Below, piece after piece: positions 54,078-64,000 of a DNA stretch of 64,000 bases. Below the pieces are notes generated by a model. The model worked only from the letters and a program-made list of their open reading frames with translations, did not search any database and was not told the origin of the DNA. The stretch covers positions 16,430,001-16,494,000 of the forward strand of contig JBHGNT010000004.1 of the NCBI GenBank assembly GCA_043228905.1. Direction: 5' to 3'. The position numbers were made by a program, and so were the translations under genes. This stretch comes from Azolla caroliniana. Its lineage: Eukaryota; Polypodiophyta. The first letter of the stretch is position 1, and each line of letters starts with the position of its first letter.

Positions 54078-54303
54078 ATTACTTAGGTTTTCGTGCTGTC
54101 CTTTTCTCAAGCAAAGCCTCCTGACAGCCTTTCTAAGCACCCTCTTGAACTCTTGCTTGTCTTTTTAAAATCAAGTAATTCCGTGCATACTTATGCACCC
54201 TATGTTCCTTAACCTGCTTTTGAGTGGTTTGAGTTGTCAAAGAAACTTGTGAAATTGTAAATTGAAATCCAGCACAAGGTAGTTTGTCTACACCCTTAGC
54301 CTT

Positions 54304-54394
54304 TTAAAGACCCATACTGTTTGGTTGACCAGAAACAAGTTGTCCTGAGAGATTATTGACAAGATTTGAATTACCAAAGACTTGGAGTTGATTG
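54304..54394 (-). pseudogene. LINE ORF1, C-terminal end beyond the copia insertion
   Basis: The ORF1 frame resumes at the target duplication and reads QLQVFGNSNLVNNLSG then QPNSMGL before a TAA at 54304. The 227 bp between this stop and ORF2 still show coding-like sequence, so the stop may be premature. Confidence 0.75.
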
Positions 54395-54671
54395 TGACAG
54401 GAACTACAGGCTCCGATGAACAACGCTCGGCCACAACTGAGCCTAGAATAAAACACAAAAAAAAAGGCAGGGAATGAAAGCACAACACGATAGAGAGAAG
54501 AGTACACAGGATGTTTAACGTGGAAAACCCTGAGAGGGAAAAACCAAGGCAGTCCACTGACTGCTAACTATCACTATATCACAATGATTACAACAGTGGG
54601 CTCACGGAGGCAACGACCTCGTGCTCACGATCATCGCCACAGGCGCCGGTTACAACAGAGGCAACGACCTC

Positions 54672-54707
<36 letters not shown>

Positions 54708-55101
54708 CACAGTTACGCTCTCTCTAGTCTTGCACCAACAAGAATGACAACAACAACTTCTAAGTTTGCCCTAAGTCATATTTATACTAATATGACTTTT
54801 CGGCTATTTACAAATATAGCCCTGATGGCTTCTCAGGAAAACATATTTACGAATATGTCCCTTCATCCGGTGAGCACTTCTCACCGGGCCTTCACCATTC
54901 GGCGCTTGCCGGGCACTCGTCATCCGGTTCTCCGTAGCCGGGTACTCCTCATCCGATTCTCACCGGGTCTTCCGTTGCCGGGTATTCCTCATCCGGTTCT
55001 CACCGGGTCTTCGCCATCCGGCTCTTGCCGGGTACTCGTCATCCGGTTCTCCGTAGCCGGGTACTCCTCAATTCCCATCCGGAGGAACCTGTTTTCTAAC
55101 A
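54395..55101 (-). repeat. 3' LTR of Tork-like copia
   Basis: On the minus strand it starts TGTTAGAAAACAGG and ends GTTCCTGTCA. It carries tandem CCGG-rich units (CATCCGGTTCTC, ACCGGGTCTTC, GCCGGGTACTC on the plus strand, about 54855-55080), a TATAAATA-type box on the minus strand near 54778-54785, and a (CT)n run at 54674-54703. Confidence 0.94.
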
Positions 55102-55118
55102 AAATCCCCCTTCACTCC
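55102..55118 (-). other. Polypurine tract of Tork-like copia
   Basis: On the minus strand GAGTGAAGGGGGATTTT precedes the 3' LTR. The gag-pol stop (TGA, 55112-55114) lies inside it, a common compact arrangement. Confidence 0.88.
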
Positions 55119-58100
55119 GGCATGGGGTGTCTTACTAGTCCCATCCGCTTCCGGCATGCTTCTAGCTTGTCGGGTATCAGTACATTGGTCATCATATCTG
55201 ACCCGTTCTCGGCCGTGTGGATCTTCGTCAGTGCGAACTCCTGGTCATCTACTCTTTCCTAGATCCAATTATACCTTCGTTGTATATGCTTCGTCCGGGA
55301 ATGGTAGGCCGCATTCTTAGCAAGGTGGATGGCACTTTGACTGTCGCAATAGAGCCGGTATTCATCTTGTCGGATACTGAGCTCTCCGATGAAGTCCTTC
55401 ATCCATAATATTTCCTTGCCGGCTTCCACAGCCGCCATGTACTCCGCTTCCGTGGTTGACAACACAACGGTCTTCTGCAGCCTCAACTACACGAAACAAC
55501 TCCCCCTGCATATGTCATTACATACCCGGATTTAGACCGGTTGGTATCCACATCAGCCGACATGTCCGAATCGGTAAAACCATCAAGTTGAGGTTTTCCG
55601 GAGCCGAATCAGAGACAAATATTTGAAGTGCCCTTCAAGTACCGGAGTATCCATTTGACCGCGTTCCAGTGCTCCTTGCCGGGATTGCTCATAAACCGGC
55701 TCACCACTCCGACTGTGTATCCTATATCTGGTCGGGTACACACCATTGCGTACATTAAGCTCCCGACGGCAGAGGCATATGGAACCTTCGTCATATCTGC
55801 CTTCTCTGCTTTTGTCTTCGAGCTTTGCTTACCGGATAATCTGCAGTTTGCGGGGAGTGTCGATCCAACCGGTTTCGCATCTGACATGTTGAACCGCTGA
55901 AGCACCTTTGTCACGTATTTCTCCTGTGACAGCCACAGTTGCTTCGTTGGCCGGTTCCGGATGATATGCATCCCCAACATCTGTCTTGCCGGACCCAAGT
56001 CTTTCATCGCGAAGGTTCAGTTGAGAACCTTCTTCAGCATCCGTATTTCGGCTTGGTCCCGTCCGACGATCAACATGTCGTCCACGTACAGAAGGAGTAT
56101 TAGGAAGTCGCCTCCTTCGAACTCTTCACAAACACGCAGTGATCGGCCTGCGTCTTGTGGTACCCTTGATAGGTCATGAAGGAGTCGAACTTCCGGTACC
56201 ATTGTCGGGGAGCCTGCTTCAGTCCGTACAGGCTCTTCTTCAACCGGCAAACCAGTTGCTCCTTCCCTTTCTCCACGAATCCTTCCGGTTGCTGCATGTA
56301 GATCTCCTCTTCGAGGTCACCGTGAAGGAATGCCGTCTTCACGTCCAGCTGCTCTACCTCGAGGTCCATGCTTGCCGCTATACTCAGCACCGTCCGGATG
56401 GAGGTCATCTTTACTACCGGGGCAAATATCTCGTCGAAGTCCACACCCTTCTTCTACTGGAACCCCTTCACCACAATCCTGGCTTTGTATCTCGGGGGTT
56501 TGTTGGCATCTCCCGATTTCAACTTGTACACCCACTTGTTTCGGAGTGCCCGCTTTCCTTTCGCAACTCCACCAATTCGTACGTATGGTTCTCATGCAGG
56601 GAGTCCATCTCATCCTGCATGGCACTTAACCATTTGCAGCTGTGGGTGTCATCCTTCGCTTCTTCGAAGCTTTCTGGCTCCCCCTCATCGGTTAGCAGCA
56701 CATGCTCTGCATCTGGAAATCTCTGGGGGCCCTTCTCTCTCTTAGAGGATATCTCCGTCTCTAGGCTTCGGTAACCGGCTCCTCCATTTGCTCTTCATCC
56801 GAATCTGATTCGGGGTCTTGGCCGGTTCCGGTTTCAACTTCCTCTACTTCTTCTTCTGCCGGTTCGGTATCCTCACCGTAACCGGCTGGTTCCTTGAGTG
56901 CTAACCGGTCTCTTGCTGGTTGGGTCTGCTCATCGTAGAATCGATTCTTACCGGCTGACTCGGAGTTCATTATCTTCTTCTCCGACTCCTAGTCGGCGAG
57001 CGTCTTGTCCTTCATAAAGATAATATCTCGACTTCAGAATACCTTGTTGTCGACCAGGTCCCACACTCGGTAGCCGAACTCATCGTCGCCGTAACCGAGG
57101 AATATGCATGGCCGGGTCTTCGGATCTAGTTTTCCTCTCCGGTCCTTAGCTACATGCACATACACAAGACACCCGAATACCTTCAGATGCCAGTAGGACA
57201 CTTCCTTACCGGTTCAGACTCTCTGTGGCGTGTCTCCATCCAAGGGTACTGAGGGTGATCTGTTTATCACATATGTCGTCGTCGACAGTGCCTCAGCCCA
57301 AAACTTCTTGGGTAGTTTTGCATGCGCCAGCATACTCCAGACCCTCTCCATTATGGTCTGGTTCATCCTCTCGGCTAGCCCGTTTAGTTCCGGCGTCTTC
57401 GGCACGGTAAATTCGAGTTGGATTCCCTTCGAGCGACATTACTCCTCGAACTGCCCCCGGTATTCACCTCCGTTATCTGCTCTAACCGCCTTCAGCTTCC
57501 GACTGGTTTCCCTTTCCACTCTCGCATGGAGCTCTTTGAAGACAGATAGCACCTGATCCTTCGTCTTCAACAGTGTGGCCCACAGCTTCCGGCTGTGGTC
57601 ATCTATGAACTTCACGAAGTACTGCGATCCAGCATGTGAGTTCGTGTTCACTTGACATACATCGGTATGCACCAACTCTAGTGGCGCATTACGTCTCATC
57701 GGTGGCCTTGTTCGGAAGGAGGTCCGGTTTTGCTTACCGGCCAAACAATTAGTGCACTTCTCCAAGTGCACGTTCTTCACTGGAATGAGGTTGTCGTCTG
57801 CAAGCCTCTTCATCCCCTTCTCACTCATGTGACACAACCTTTTGTGCCACAGCTCACCGGCAGTGTCGGATGCCACATTCACTTCCTCCGGACATAACCG
57901 GGCATTCATCAGGTACAGTGTATTTACCTTCCGGGCCCGAGCCACAATCAGGCTCCCTTTGCCGAACTTCATAACACCGTTCTGGATGCTACCCGTGTAG
58001 CCTTCATCATCTAGCCGATCGGCTGATATCAGGTTCAGACCAATCTCCGGAACGTGTCGGACATCCTTCAGCAGCAGCTTGCATCCGGTTGGTGTTGCCA

Positions 58101-59154
58101 GCCACACGTCTCCTATGCCGACAATTCGGCATGTACCTTCATTCCCCATCCGGACACAGCCGTGATCATCGGCTGAGTAGGATGAGAAGCATTTCTGGTC
58201 CGGGGTAAGGTGGAATGATGCTCCGGAGTCGACCACCCAGGTCATCTCGTCGCCGGCAAGGTTTAGCTCACTCTCCTCGGTGATGAGCATCAACTCTTCT
58301 TCACTTGCCGCGATTGCCGTCGTTCCCTTCCGGTCCGTTCCCCTCCGGTCTTTACCGTTTCGGTCCGGTGTCCGCTTCGAATCGGTACCGTCGGTTTCCT
58401 TGTCTTTACGGAAATGCCGACAGTTCTTCTGGAAGTGTCCCGGCTTGCCGCAATAGAAGCAAGTAGGCCTCCCCCTTGACTTTGACTGTGTCCCTGACTT
58501 TTCCCGGTTCTGGGGACTACGGTTTCTATGTCTTCCGCGTTCCGATTCGGTAAGGAGCACTTTGGAGTCGGAGCTCGTATCCTTATCTTTCCGATGCGCC
58601 TCCTCATCTAGCAAGCTCGACTTCACTCTTGCTAGGGATAACCGTTTCCCTTCCGGCCCGGCGTTGCCCAAAGTGACAACCAACGTCTCCCAGCTATCCG
58701 GGAGGGAACCGAGCAGGAGTAGCGCTTGTACCTCATCAGCGAGAGGTACTTCCAATGATGTTGCCTGGTGTATCAGCCCCTGGAAGGCATTCATGTGCTC
58801 CGCCATGCTGGAGCCATCTTGGTACCGAAGTCTTACTAGCTTCCGGAATACCGAAACCTGGTTAATAGCATTTTTGTTTTGAAACATAATGCCGATCTTC
58901 TCCCAGAGCTCATGAGCCTTGCTCTCTTCATTGAAGTTGTTGTATAGGCTCATGTCGATGAAGCACCGTATGTAAGCCGTTGTCTTCATGTGCATCACCT
59001 CCCATATCGTGGCGTCGATTTTGTCCGGTCTCTTGTCCCCAAATTGAACCGGCAACCAAAAATCTTTAACCACGAGCATGTCCCTCATCTTCGACTTCCA
59101 CACCGAATAGTTGGAGCCGGTGAGCTTGAACATGCCTCCCAACGAATCGTCCAT
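55112..59154 (-). pseudogene. Tork-like copia gag-pol polyprotein
   Basis: The ATG at 59154 opens MDDSLGGMFKLTGSNYSVWK. Gag (about 1-260) has the UBN2 pattern and a CCHC knuckle CFYCGKPGHFQKNC. Protease shows VVDSGASFHLTP. GAG-pre-integrase shows ELWHKRLCHMSEKGMKRL. Integrase has LVHTDVCQVNTNSHAGSQYF, FIDDHSRKLW, VRADNGGEYRGQFEE and PELNGLAERMNQTIMERV. RT has FDEIFAPVVKMTSIRTVLSI, QLDVKTAFLHGDLEEEIYMQ, VCRLKKSLYGLKQAPRQWY and catalytic LLLYVDDMLIV. RNase H ends with KTVVLSTTEAEYMAAVE and CDSQSAIHLAKN. The first 571 codons are open. Downstream there are about seven stops (57439 onward) and frame changes near 56510 and 56110. Length fits an intact Tnt1-type polyprotein, about 1350 residues. Confidence 0.93.
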
Positions 59155-59169
59155 TTTCTGTGTCGTTTT

Positions 59170-59181
59170 GCTCTGATACCA
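59170..59181 (-). other. Primer binding site of Tork-like copia
   Basis: On the minus strand TGGTATCAGAGC starts three bases after the 5' LTR; it matches initiator tRNA-Met. Confidence 0.95.
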
Positions 59182-59184
59182 CTT

Positions 59185-59461
59185 TGACAGGAACTACAGG
59201 CTCCGATGAACAACGCTCGGCCACAACCGAGCCTAGAATAAAACACAAAAAAAAAGGCAGGGAATGAAAGCACAACAAGATAGAGAGAAGAGTACACAAG
59301 ATGTTTAACGTGGAAAACCCTGAGAGGGAAAAACCAAGGCAGTCCACTGACTGCTAACTATCACTATATCACAATGATTACAACAGTGGGCTCACGGAGG
59401 CAACGACCTCGTGCTCACGATCTTCGCCACAGGCGCCGGTTACAACAGAGGCAACGACCTC

Positions 59462-59495
<34 letters not shown>

Positions 59496-59889
59496 CACAG
59501 TTACGCGCTCTCTAGTCTTGCACCAACAAGAATGACAAAAACAACTTCTAAGTTTTCCCTAAGTCATATTTATACTAATATGACTTTTCGGCTATTTACA
59601 AATATAGCCCTGATGGCTTCTCAGGAAAACATATTTACGAATATGTCCCTTCATCCGGTGAGCACTTCTCACCGGGCCTTCACCATCCGGCGCTTGCCGG
59701 GCACTCGTCATCTGGTTCTCCGTAGCCGGGTACTCCTCATCCGGTTCTCACCGGGTCTTCCGTTGCCGGGTATTCCTCATCCGGTTCTCACCGGGTCTTC
59801 GCCATCTGGCTCTTGCCAGGTACTCGTCATCCGGTTCTCCGTAGTTGGTTACTCCTCAATTCCCATCCGGAGGGACCTGTTTCCTAACA
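59185..59889 (-). repeat. 5' LTR of Tork-like copia
   Basis: Partner of 54395-55101. Differences include CT-run length, a few point changes and GTAGTTGG for GTAGCCGG near 59842. The same CCGG-rich units are present. Confidence 0.94.
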
Positions 59890-61405
59890 GATTGTTCGCT
59901 CCACTTCTCGTGGCACTTTGAGGCATTTCCACACCCAACATATGTTGAGTGTAAACAACCTTTTGCTTTGATTTTTCAGAAGAAACCAAATTAACAGATG
60001 TAGGCAACGACAACCATTGATTCTCCACAATTTTCAAGGGTGGTTGACCTACTACTAACCTCAGAAAGGACTTAAGCAACTGGATGGAATGTAGATCTGT
60101 TTTTTTTTGGGAAGAATTTGGGTCAAGCCTTTGTTGAGGAAGATGGGATGATGAGTGGTCCAAAACATTCACCTCACTTGGACGGTCTTGTTCTACATAC
60201 AGAGTAGAATACCTATTTTGCAAGGGAGGAAATTCCTTTAAACTGTTACTAGCTACATGGTGAGGTTTATCATGATATACTTGTGAAGGTGTCTTCCTAT
60301 GCCCCACCTCAGTCCAACCATCAGATCTATCTTGAGATGACATTATATTTGTGATAGGGACATGCTTATCAGTATCTTTAATAATTTTTGGGCAATTCTT
60401 TGCCAAATGTCCAAATCCAAAACACTGATTTGTTAAGCCCTTATACAAGATTTTCTGAGAAAAAGATTCTTGGCTTGGGTCAAGTAAATTGGGTAACAAT
60501 ATAGTTGAGGGTAGAACTGCGGTTTTAGAAATCAATTTTTTTGCAGACGCAACTTCCATTGACTTTTCTTTGACCTGACGAGACTTATCATAGGTTTCCA
60601 AAACCATACCAATATTACTAGCAATTAGATGCACGAAAGGCATCCATTCTTTACGCAAATTGGGAAATACCACCATACATGTATGATATAACTCTAACTC
60701 ATGAAATACTTGATTTGCGGAGTTGTGAATCCATTTATGGAAGGAGACCCATCCTCCCTTGACTGCTACAACTTTCTTCTCCAACAAGATCGACACCATT
60801 TGTTGCTGCTCGAATTCTATCTGATAACAATTCCGTCCAAGCATCTGTATATCTGTGATATTATCAATCTCTTGTTTCAATGCCGCTTGCAACAATAAAC
60901 GAAGGTTAGCGCATTGAGGATAAATGCCCAAAACATGTACAATGGCATTCCTCTTCTCTATACATTGTATCTCTCTTACTACCTGTACTCAATCCTGTTC
61001 TGACAATAGGAGCCTTACCACGTTGTTCGAAATAGGTGAGATGTCCAGATTTGCTACACTGGAGCCCCGATTAGACTGTTTGCAACGATGCAATACTTGC
61101 TCCTGATTCATATGTGTATCGATGAAGACCGCCGACTTTTCTTTAATTATTATGGCGGACATAGCAGCCCCTAAACCTGTCGTGACAGGATTTAAACACG
61201 CATCAACAACAACAGGCTGAGTAGCGGCAACAGGCTGGATGGTGATGGGTTGTGTGGCAGCACTGTGGGCGGAGATGCGCTGCGCGGCGGCAAATGTACT
61301 GTTGTTTTGCTAAGCGACAACAGGTATGGTTGCTGTAGGCTGAGTATTGGCAAGCACTATGTCGTTCTTCATTGTCTCCATCTCGGTTTCCATCTCTATT
61401 TCCAT
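59890..61405 (-). pseudogene. LINE ORF1 (RNA-binding protein), N-terminal and central part
   Basis: The ATG near 61405 opens MEIEMETEMETMKND; a TAG follows about 30 codons later, and another stop lies near 60990. The main open stretch (60931-59849) holds a DUF4283-like region (IQMLGRNCYQIEFEQQQMV, VKGGWVSFHKWIHN, VVFPNLRKEWMPF). Next is a knuckle-like QCFGFGHLAKNCPK, in which Phe stands where the second Cys of CX2C is expected. Polar sequence with WTEVGHRKTPSQ follows, typical of plant LINE ORF1. The last codons before the insertion read SATRSGANN. ORF1 proteins coat LINE RNA; the lost Cys suggests weakened RNA binding even before the stops. Confidence 0.85.
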
Positions 61406-61410
61406 TAAAT

Positions 61411-61747
61411 GTACATTTTTTTAAGAAAGTGTCGGATTCAAAACACCACAAGAAACTAATATGTCTTCATGATACATATATTAACTTCTTTCAATATAGA
61501 TACATAGATATTTTAACATCCACAGGAGACTGATTGTGATCTAAGGATCAAACATGGGTTCTCTCAAATGTATGAATTTGATGTTGTGGCGTAAACCACC
61601 AAGCCAAGAGAGATAGAGAGGTAGATTTTATTATCCATGGGACCAAAAATATAACATTTTGAACCTAGTATATTGAAATTGATCAATGACACGTGATGTT
61701 TAAGAACTTTACTAATGAATGTCACAATCGAGAGTGCACATTGTGTT
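61411..61747. other. Short unassigned segment at the LINE 5' side
   Basis: AT-rich with no ORF or repeat match recognised. The LINE 5' untranslated region may extend into it. Confidence 0.4.
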
Positions 61748-62110
61748 TGTTGAGATGCAAGCTCAACATGGGCCGGATCGGTTGAACAAGCTGAGGGCCA
61801 GATCGGATCGAAGGACTGGATCAGAGAGCTGGATCCACGAGCCGGTAGGCCGTTAGAGGCCTACGATCCTAGCCTAGTAGATAGGCACATTTTTAGGAAT
61901 TAGTGTTAGATGCTCCTTTATGAGCATTGAGTTCTTGTCAATACGTCTAACCGTCCTTTATGAACCTGTATAAAAGTGCTCACTGAGCACACTTGTATGT
62001 ACAAACTGAGTATTATTTTGAAATTGAGTTTCTGTGTTTTGCTATCTCTGTCTCTCCCGTGTACTGACACACACTCTCCCTCCATTGTTCTCTGTTGCTG
62101 TCCGGCTGAG
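61748..62110 (+). mobile_element. LTR related to that at 33794-34132, right end unclear
   Basis: It begins TGTTGAGATGCAAGC and shares CCGTTAGAGGCCTA, TTAGTGTTAGATGCTC, and TATAAAAGTGCTCACTGAGC with the copy at 33794. That supports a TATA box at about 61968-61975. The 3' end falls somewhere after the CT-rich stretch; no duplication could be fixed. Confidence 0.7.
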
Positions 62111-62292
62111 CCGATTGTGTATGTTTAGCTTCCACACGTTATTCTTTTCAGTGATTGTTAGAAAAATTCATGTAAGGATTAGATTTGGTCAAAGATATGT
62201 GGGAAGTATAGCTGGATATGATCAAAGGTAGAAATTTGTATCAAATTGTGATACTCAAAAAACTCCCAAACTTATCACAATATGTGCATAGT
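62111..62292. other. Unassigned segment between two LTRs
   Basis: No ORF or RNA feature is supported. It may include the last bases of the LTR on its left and the target site of the solo LTR on its right. Confidence 0.35.
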
Positions 62293-62728
62293 TGTTAGAG
62301 CTTAGATATAAAGTAAGCATATGATAAGGATATAAGAGACAGAGAAAGAAGTGTGCCGATCATCCCGACCACCCCCAAGCGAAGGGATTGAGATGGACTC
62401 GAGCCTCGATCGACGCCCCATACCACCATCGTAGCGTCGAGTCGTACATGGTCTGGCGCGCTCGCTACAAGAGTTGAGCCACCACACGAACGGAGTCTCG
62501 GCATACTAAAGAGGTGATGAAGTGAGGGTAGTTAGGCCTAATATTTATAGCTAGACCCAAGGCCCCCAGGCAAGTTCTCACTTGGCCTAATGGGTTGTCT
62601 CAATCCCGAGGATTAAAAGTAATCATTCCATTCTTTACACTCTGATTTAACCCTCACACTTTATCCACGTGTATAGAATACTATGGTAAATTCTCACCAC
62701 GGGATATTATATGGTCATGCTTGTAACA
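62293..62728 (-). mobile_element. Solo LTR of the chromovirus-type gypsy family
   Basis: On the minus strand TGTTACAAGCATGACC to TAAGCTCTAACA, 436 bp, homologous over its length to 3061-3520. The flanks ATAGT (62288-62292) and AGAGT (62729-62733) differ at one base, consistent with an aged 5-bp duplication. It keeps the canonical CA end that 3061-9685 has lost. Confidence 0.85.
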
Positions 62729-62746
62729 AGAGTCAATTTCCCTTAT

Positions 62747-63244
62747 AAGTTATGCCCTACTGTATCGTCGCACATCATAGTATGAGTAAACTTAGTCACA
62801 TGGAAGCACTAGTTTGTACAACAAACAACAAGATGGGTTGTAACATATATTGCTAGCAGGCACAAACATACACACAATCCTTGCATAGTTGATTACGCTT
62901 ATCACGTATGCCCTAATGCATTGTCTGACATTATAGTGTGTGTAAGCTTATTCACATTGAAGCACTAGTTTGTACAACAAATAGTAGGATGGGCTCTATC
63001 ATGTATTGCTAAAATACGCGCGTGCACACACAAATTATTATTGTATTTGAAGGTTAAATATGACTTATGAGTCAAAAATATAATATTTTCATGTAGTATA
63101 TGTGAAAGTGAGTCTATTGCTAGCAGGCACAAACATACACTGAATCCTTACATCGTTGATTACACTTATCACGTATGCCTTAATGCATTGTCTCACATTA
63201 TAGTGTGCGTAAGCTTATTTATTCCCATTGAAGCACTAGTTTGT
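62747..63244 (+). repeat. Three direct repeats of a ~130-bp unit (first partial)
   Basis: Shared landmarks are TTGCTAGCAGGCACAAACAT (62850 and 63117), CTTATCACGTATGCC, GCATTGTCT and GAAGCACTAGTTTGTA, the last two also (less well) in 62747-62831. The offset between copies 2 and 3 is 267 bp. No coding capacity is seen. Confidence 0.8.
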
Positions 63245-63266
63245 AAATTCTAGTTTGTAAATACTA

Positions 63267-64000
63267 GGTAAATTCTCACCACGAGATATTATATGGTCAT
63301 GCCCGTAACATACTCCCTCTCTTTAAAACATTGCACTCTTACAATGGAAAGTTAGGGAAGTTAGTTCTAAGAGTATTTTCGCGTTCCCATGTGGCATCTT
63401 TTATAGACTTATCCATCCATTTAATTTTAAATTCTCGGATTATTTTAGAACGCAATTTTTCTGTTTTAACATCGAGAATTCTTTCTGGTACATGTGGTTT
63501 AAAAGATAATTCTTCAGAAGTAACCAAAACTATTTCAGTTGTAACTGTATTGTTGTTAGAACCTAGAAGTTCTTTTAGATGATTTACATGATTAACTAGA
63601 TGGATTTCAAGACCATGAGGAAGAGCGAGACGATAGGTTGATGAACCAATGCGTTTGAGGACTGTAAAAGGTCCACAAAACCGTGAGGCTAACTTAACGC
63701 ACTTACCCGTCGACAATGTCTTAGAATTGTGAGGTACACATAAAAATACCTTCTGTTCAGGGTTGAATACACGTGGTTGCCTATTATGATTGGCATAAAA
63801 GCGTGCTCTATCTTGAGCTGTTTTTATATTATCTCGTGCAATATGCAACATATTTTGCATATCCGGAAGAAAGTTTTGCGTACTTCGCAAATCATATTGG
63901 TGTATATTAACATCAATCGGGGCTCGTGGCTGTAAACCATACATCAACATAAAAGGAGTATATCCCGTCGACGTATGCTTGGAGCTGTTATAAGCAAACT
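63267..64000 (-). mobile_element. 3' part of a second chromovirus-type gypsy element, running off the window
   Basis: An LTR stub (63267-63310) is followed on its internal side by the purine tract (minus AAAGAGAGGGAGTA). A well-preserved pol C-terminus (63339-64000) comes next: LMYGLQPRAPIDVNI, FYANHNRQPRVFNPEQKV, RFCGPFTVLKRIGSSTYRL and the chromodomain stretch REFKIKWMDKSIKDATWERE. It ends NFPL and a stop. The frame is open through at least 203 codons with no stop, better preserved than the copy at 3061-9685. It lacks the solo LTR insertion seen there. The LTR is truncated on the left by unrelated sequence. Confidence 0.88.

Larger units (their letters stand above)
54395..59889 (-). mobile_element. 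Tork/Tnt1-like Ty1/copia element, nearly complete
   Basis: LTRs of 707 and 705 bp, PBS and purine tract are in place. GATTG lies on both sides (54390-54394 and 59890-59894), and removal restores LINE ORF1. One gag-pol reading frame runs on the minus strand (59154-55112) with all copia domains in order. The LTRs differ by only a few percent, so this is among the younger insertions. The same family left the solo LTR at 8292-8876. Confidence 0.94.
49801..61410 (-). mobile_element. L1-type LINE (non-LTR retrotransposon), interrupted by a copia element
   Basis: Minus-strand order: ORF1 (61405 down to 59890, then 54389-54304), ORF2 with endonuclease and reverse transcriptase (54077-49846), and a terminal A-rich tract seen as T-runs at 49802-49820. 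Without the 5495-bp copia insert it is about 6.1 kb, close to full length for plant L1 elements. Both ORFs carry several stops. The 5' end is set loosely at the ORF1 start because no target duplication was found by eye. Confidence 0.88.

Noticed and set aside
54621-55262. 213-codon plus-strand ORF (and its twin at 59532-59921)
   Set aside because: Both lie in the two LTRs of the Tork-like copia, antisense to it; the open frame results from CCGG-rich tandem units.

Overview
The window is nuclear DNA of a flowering plant, most likely from a repeat-rich intergenic region. It holds one intron-containing host gene, plant-type primer binding sites (TGGTATCAGAGC, matching initiator tRNA-Met), plant Ty1/copia and Ty3/gypsy lineages, an L1-type LINE, and no prokaryotic gene organisation. 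The species cannot be named from sequence alone. Nearly everything outside about 42.7-49.8 kb is retrotransposon, mostly decayed and nested.

Layout. 1-9.9 kb: two inverted copia pol fragments; the second is split by a chromodomain gypsy element (3061-9685, target duplication GAATC), which itself carries a solo copia LTR (8292-8876, duplication TATAG). 9.9-12.6 kb: truncated copia elements. 12.6-33.7 kb: a four-level nest. An old minus-strand copia (3' LTR at 12570) is split by a gag-like element with an 11-copy minisatellite (15-17.4 kb). It is also split by a second copia of the same family (19710-33703), which holds a 10.1-kb minus-strand gypsy (21808-31937, duplication TTTGT). The left LTR of that gypsy contains a solo LTR of a related family (21980-22369, duplication ATACA). 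33.7-42.7 kb: LTR and gag fragments, a young pol-less LTR element (34783-38140), a gypsy fragment, and two copia fragments, one with a perfect 234-bp in-frame tandem duplication.

43.0-47.5 kb: the host gene, a five-exon membrane-anchored RING-H2 E3 ubiquitin ligase of 395 residues. It has a TATA box, a 17-codon upstream ORF and a leader rich in WRKY-type core sites. 49.8-61.4 kb: a minus-strand L1-type LINE whose ORF1 is interrupted by a nearly complete Tork/Tnt1-like copia (54395-59889, duplication GATTG). 61.4-64 kb: solo LTRs, direct repeats, and the 3' part of a second chromodomain gypsy that runs off the window.

The genes do not form a pathway. What connects them is retrotransposon biology. 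Several elements (RT-less copia copies, an RT-deleted chromovirus, a pol-less LTR element) could only have moved with proteins supplied by relatives, and plausible relatives lie in the same window. The most unusual coding content is a large sense-strand accessory ORF between integrase and the 3' LTR of the 21.8-31.9 kb gypsy element.
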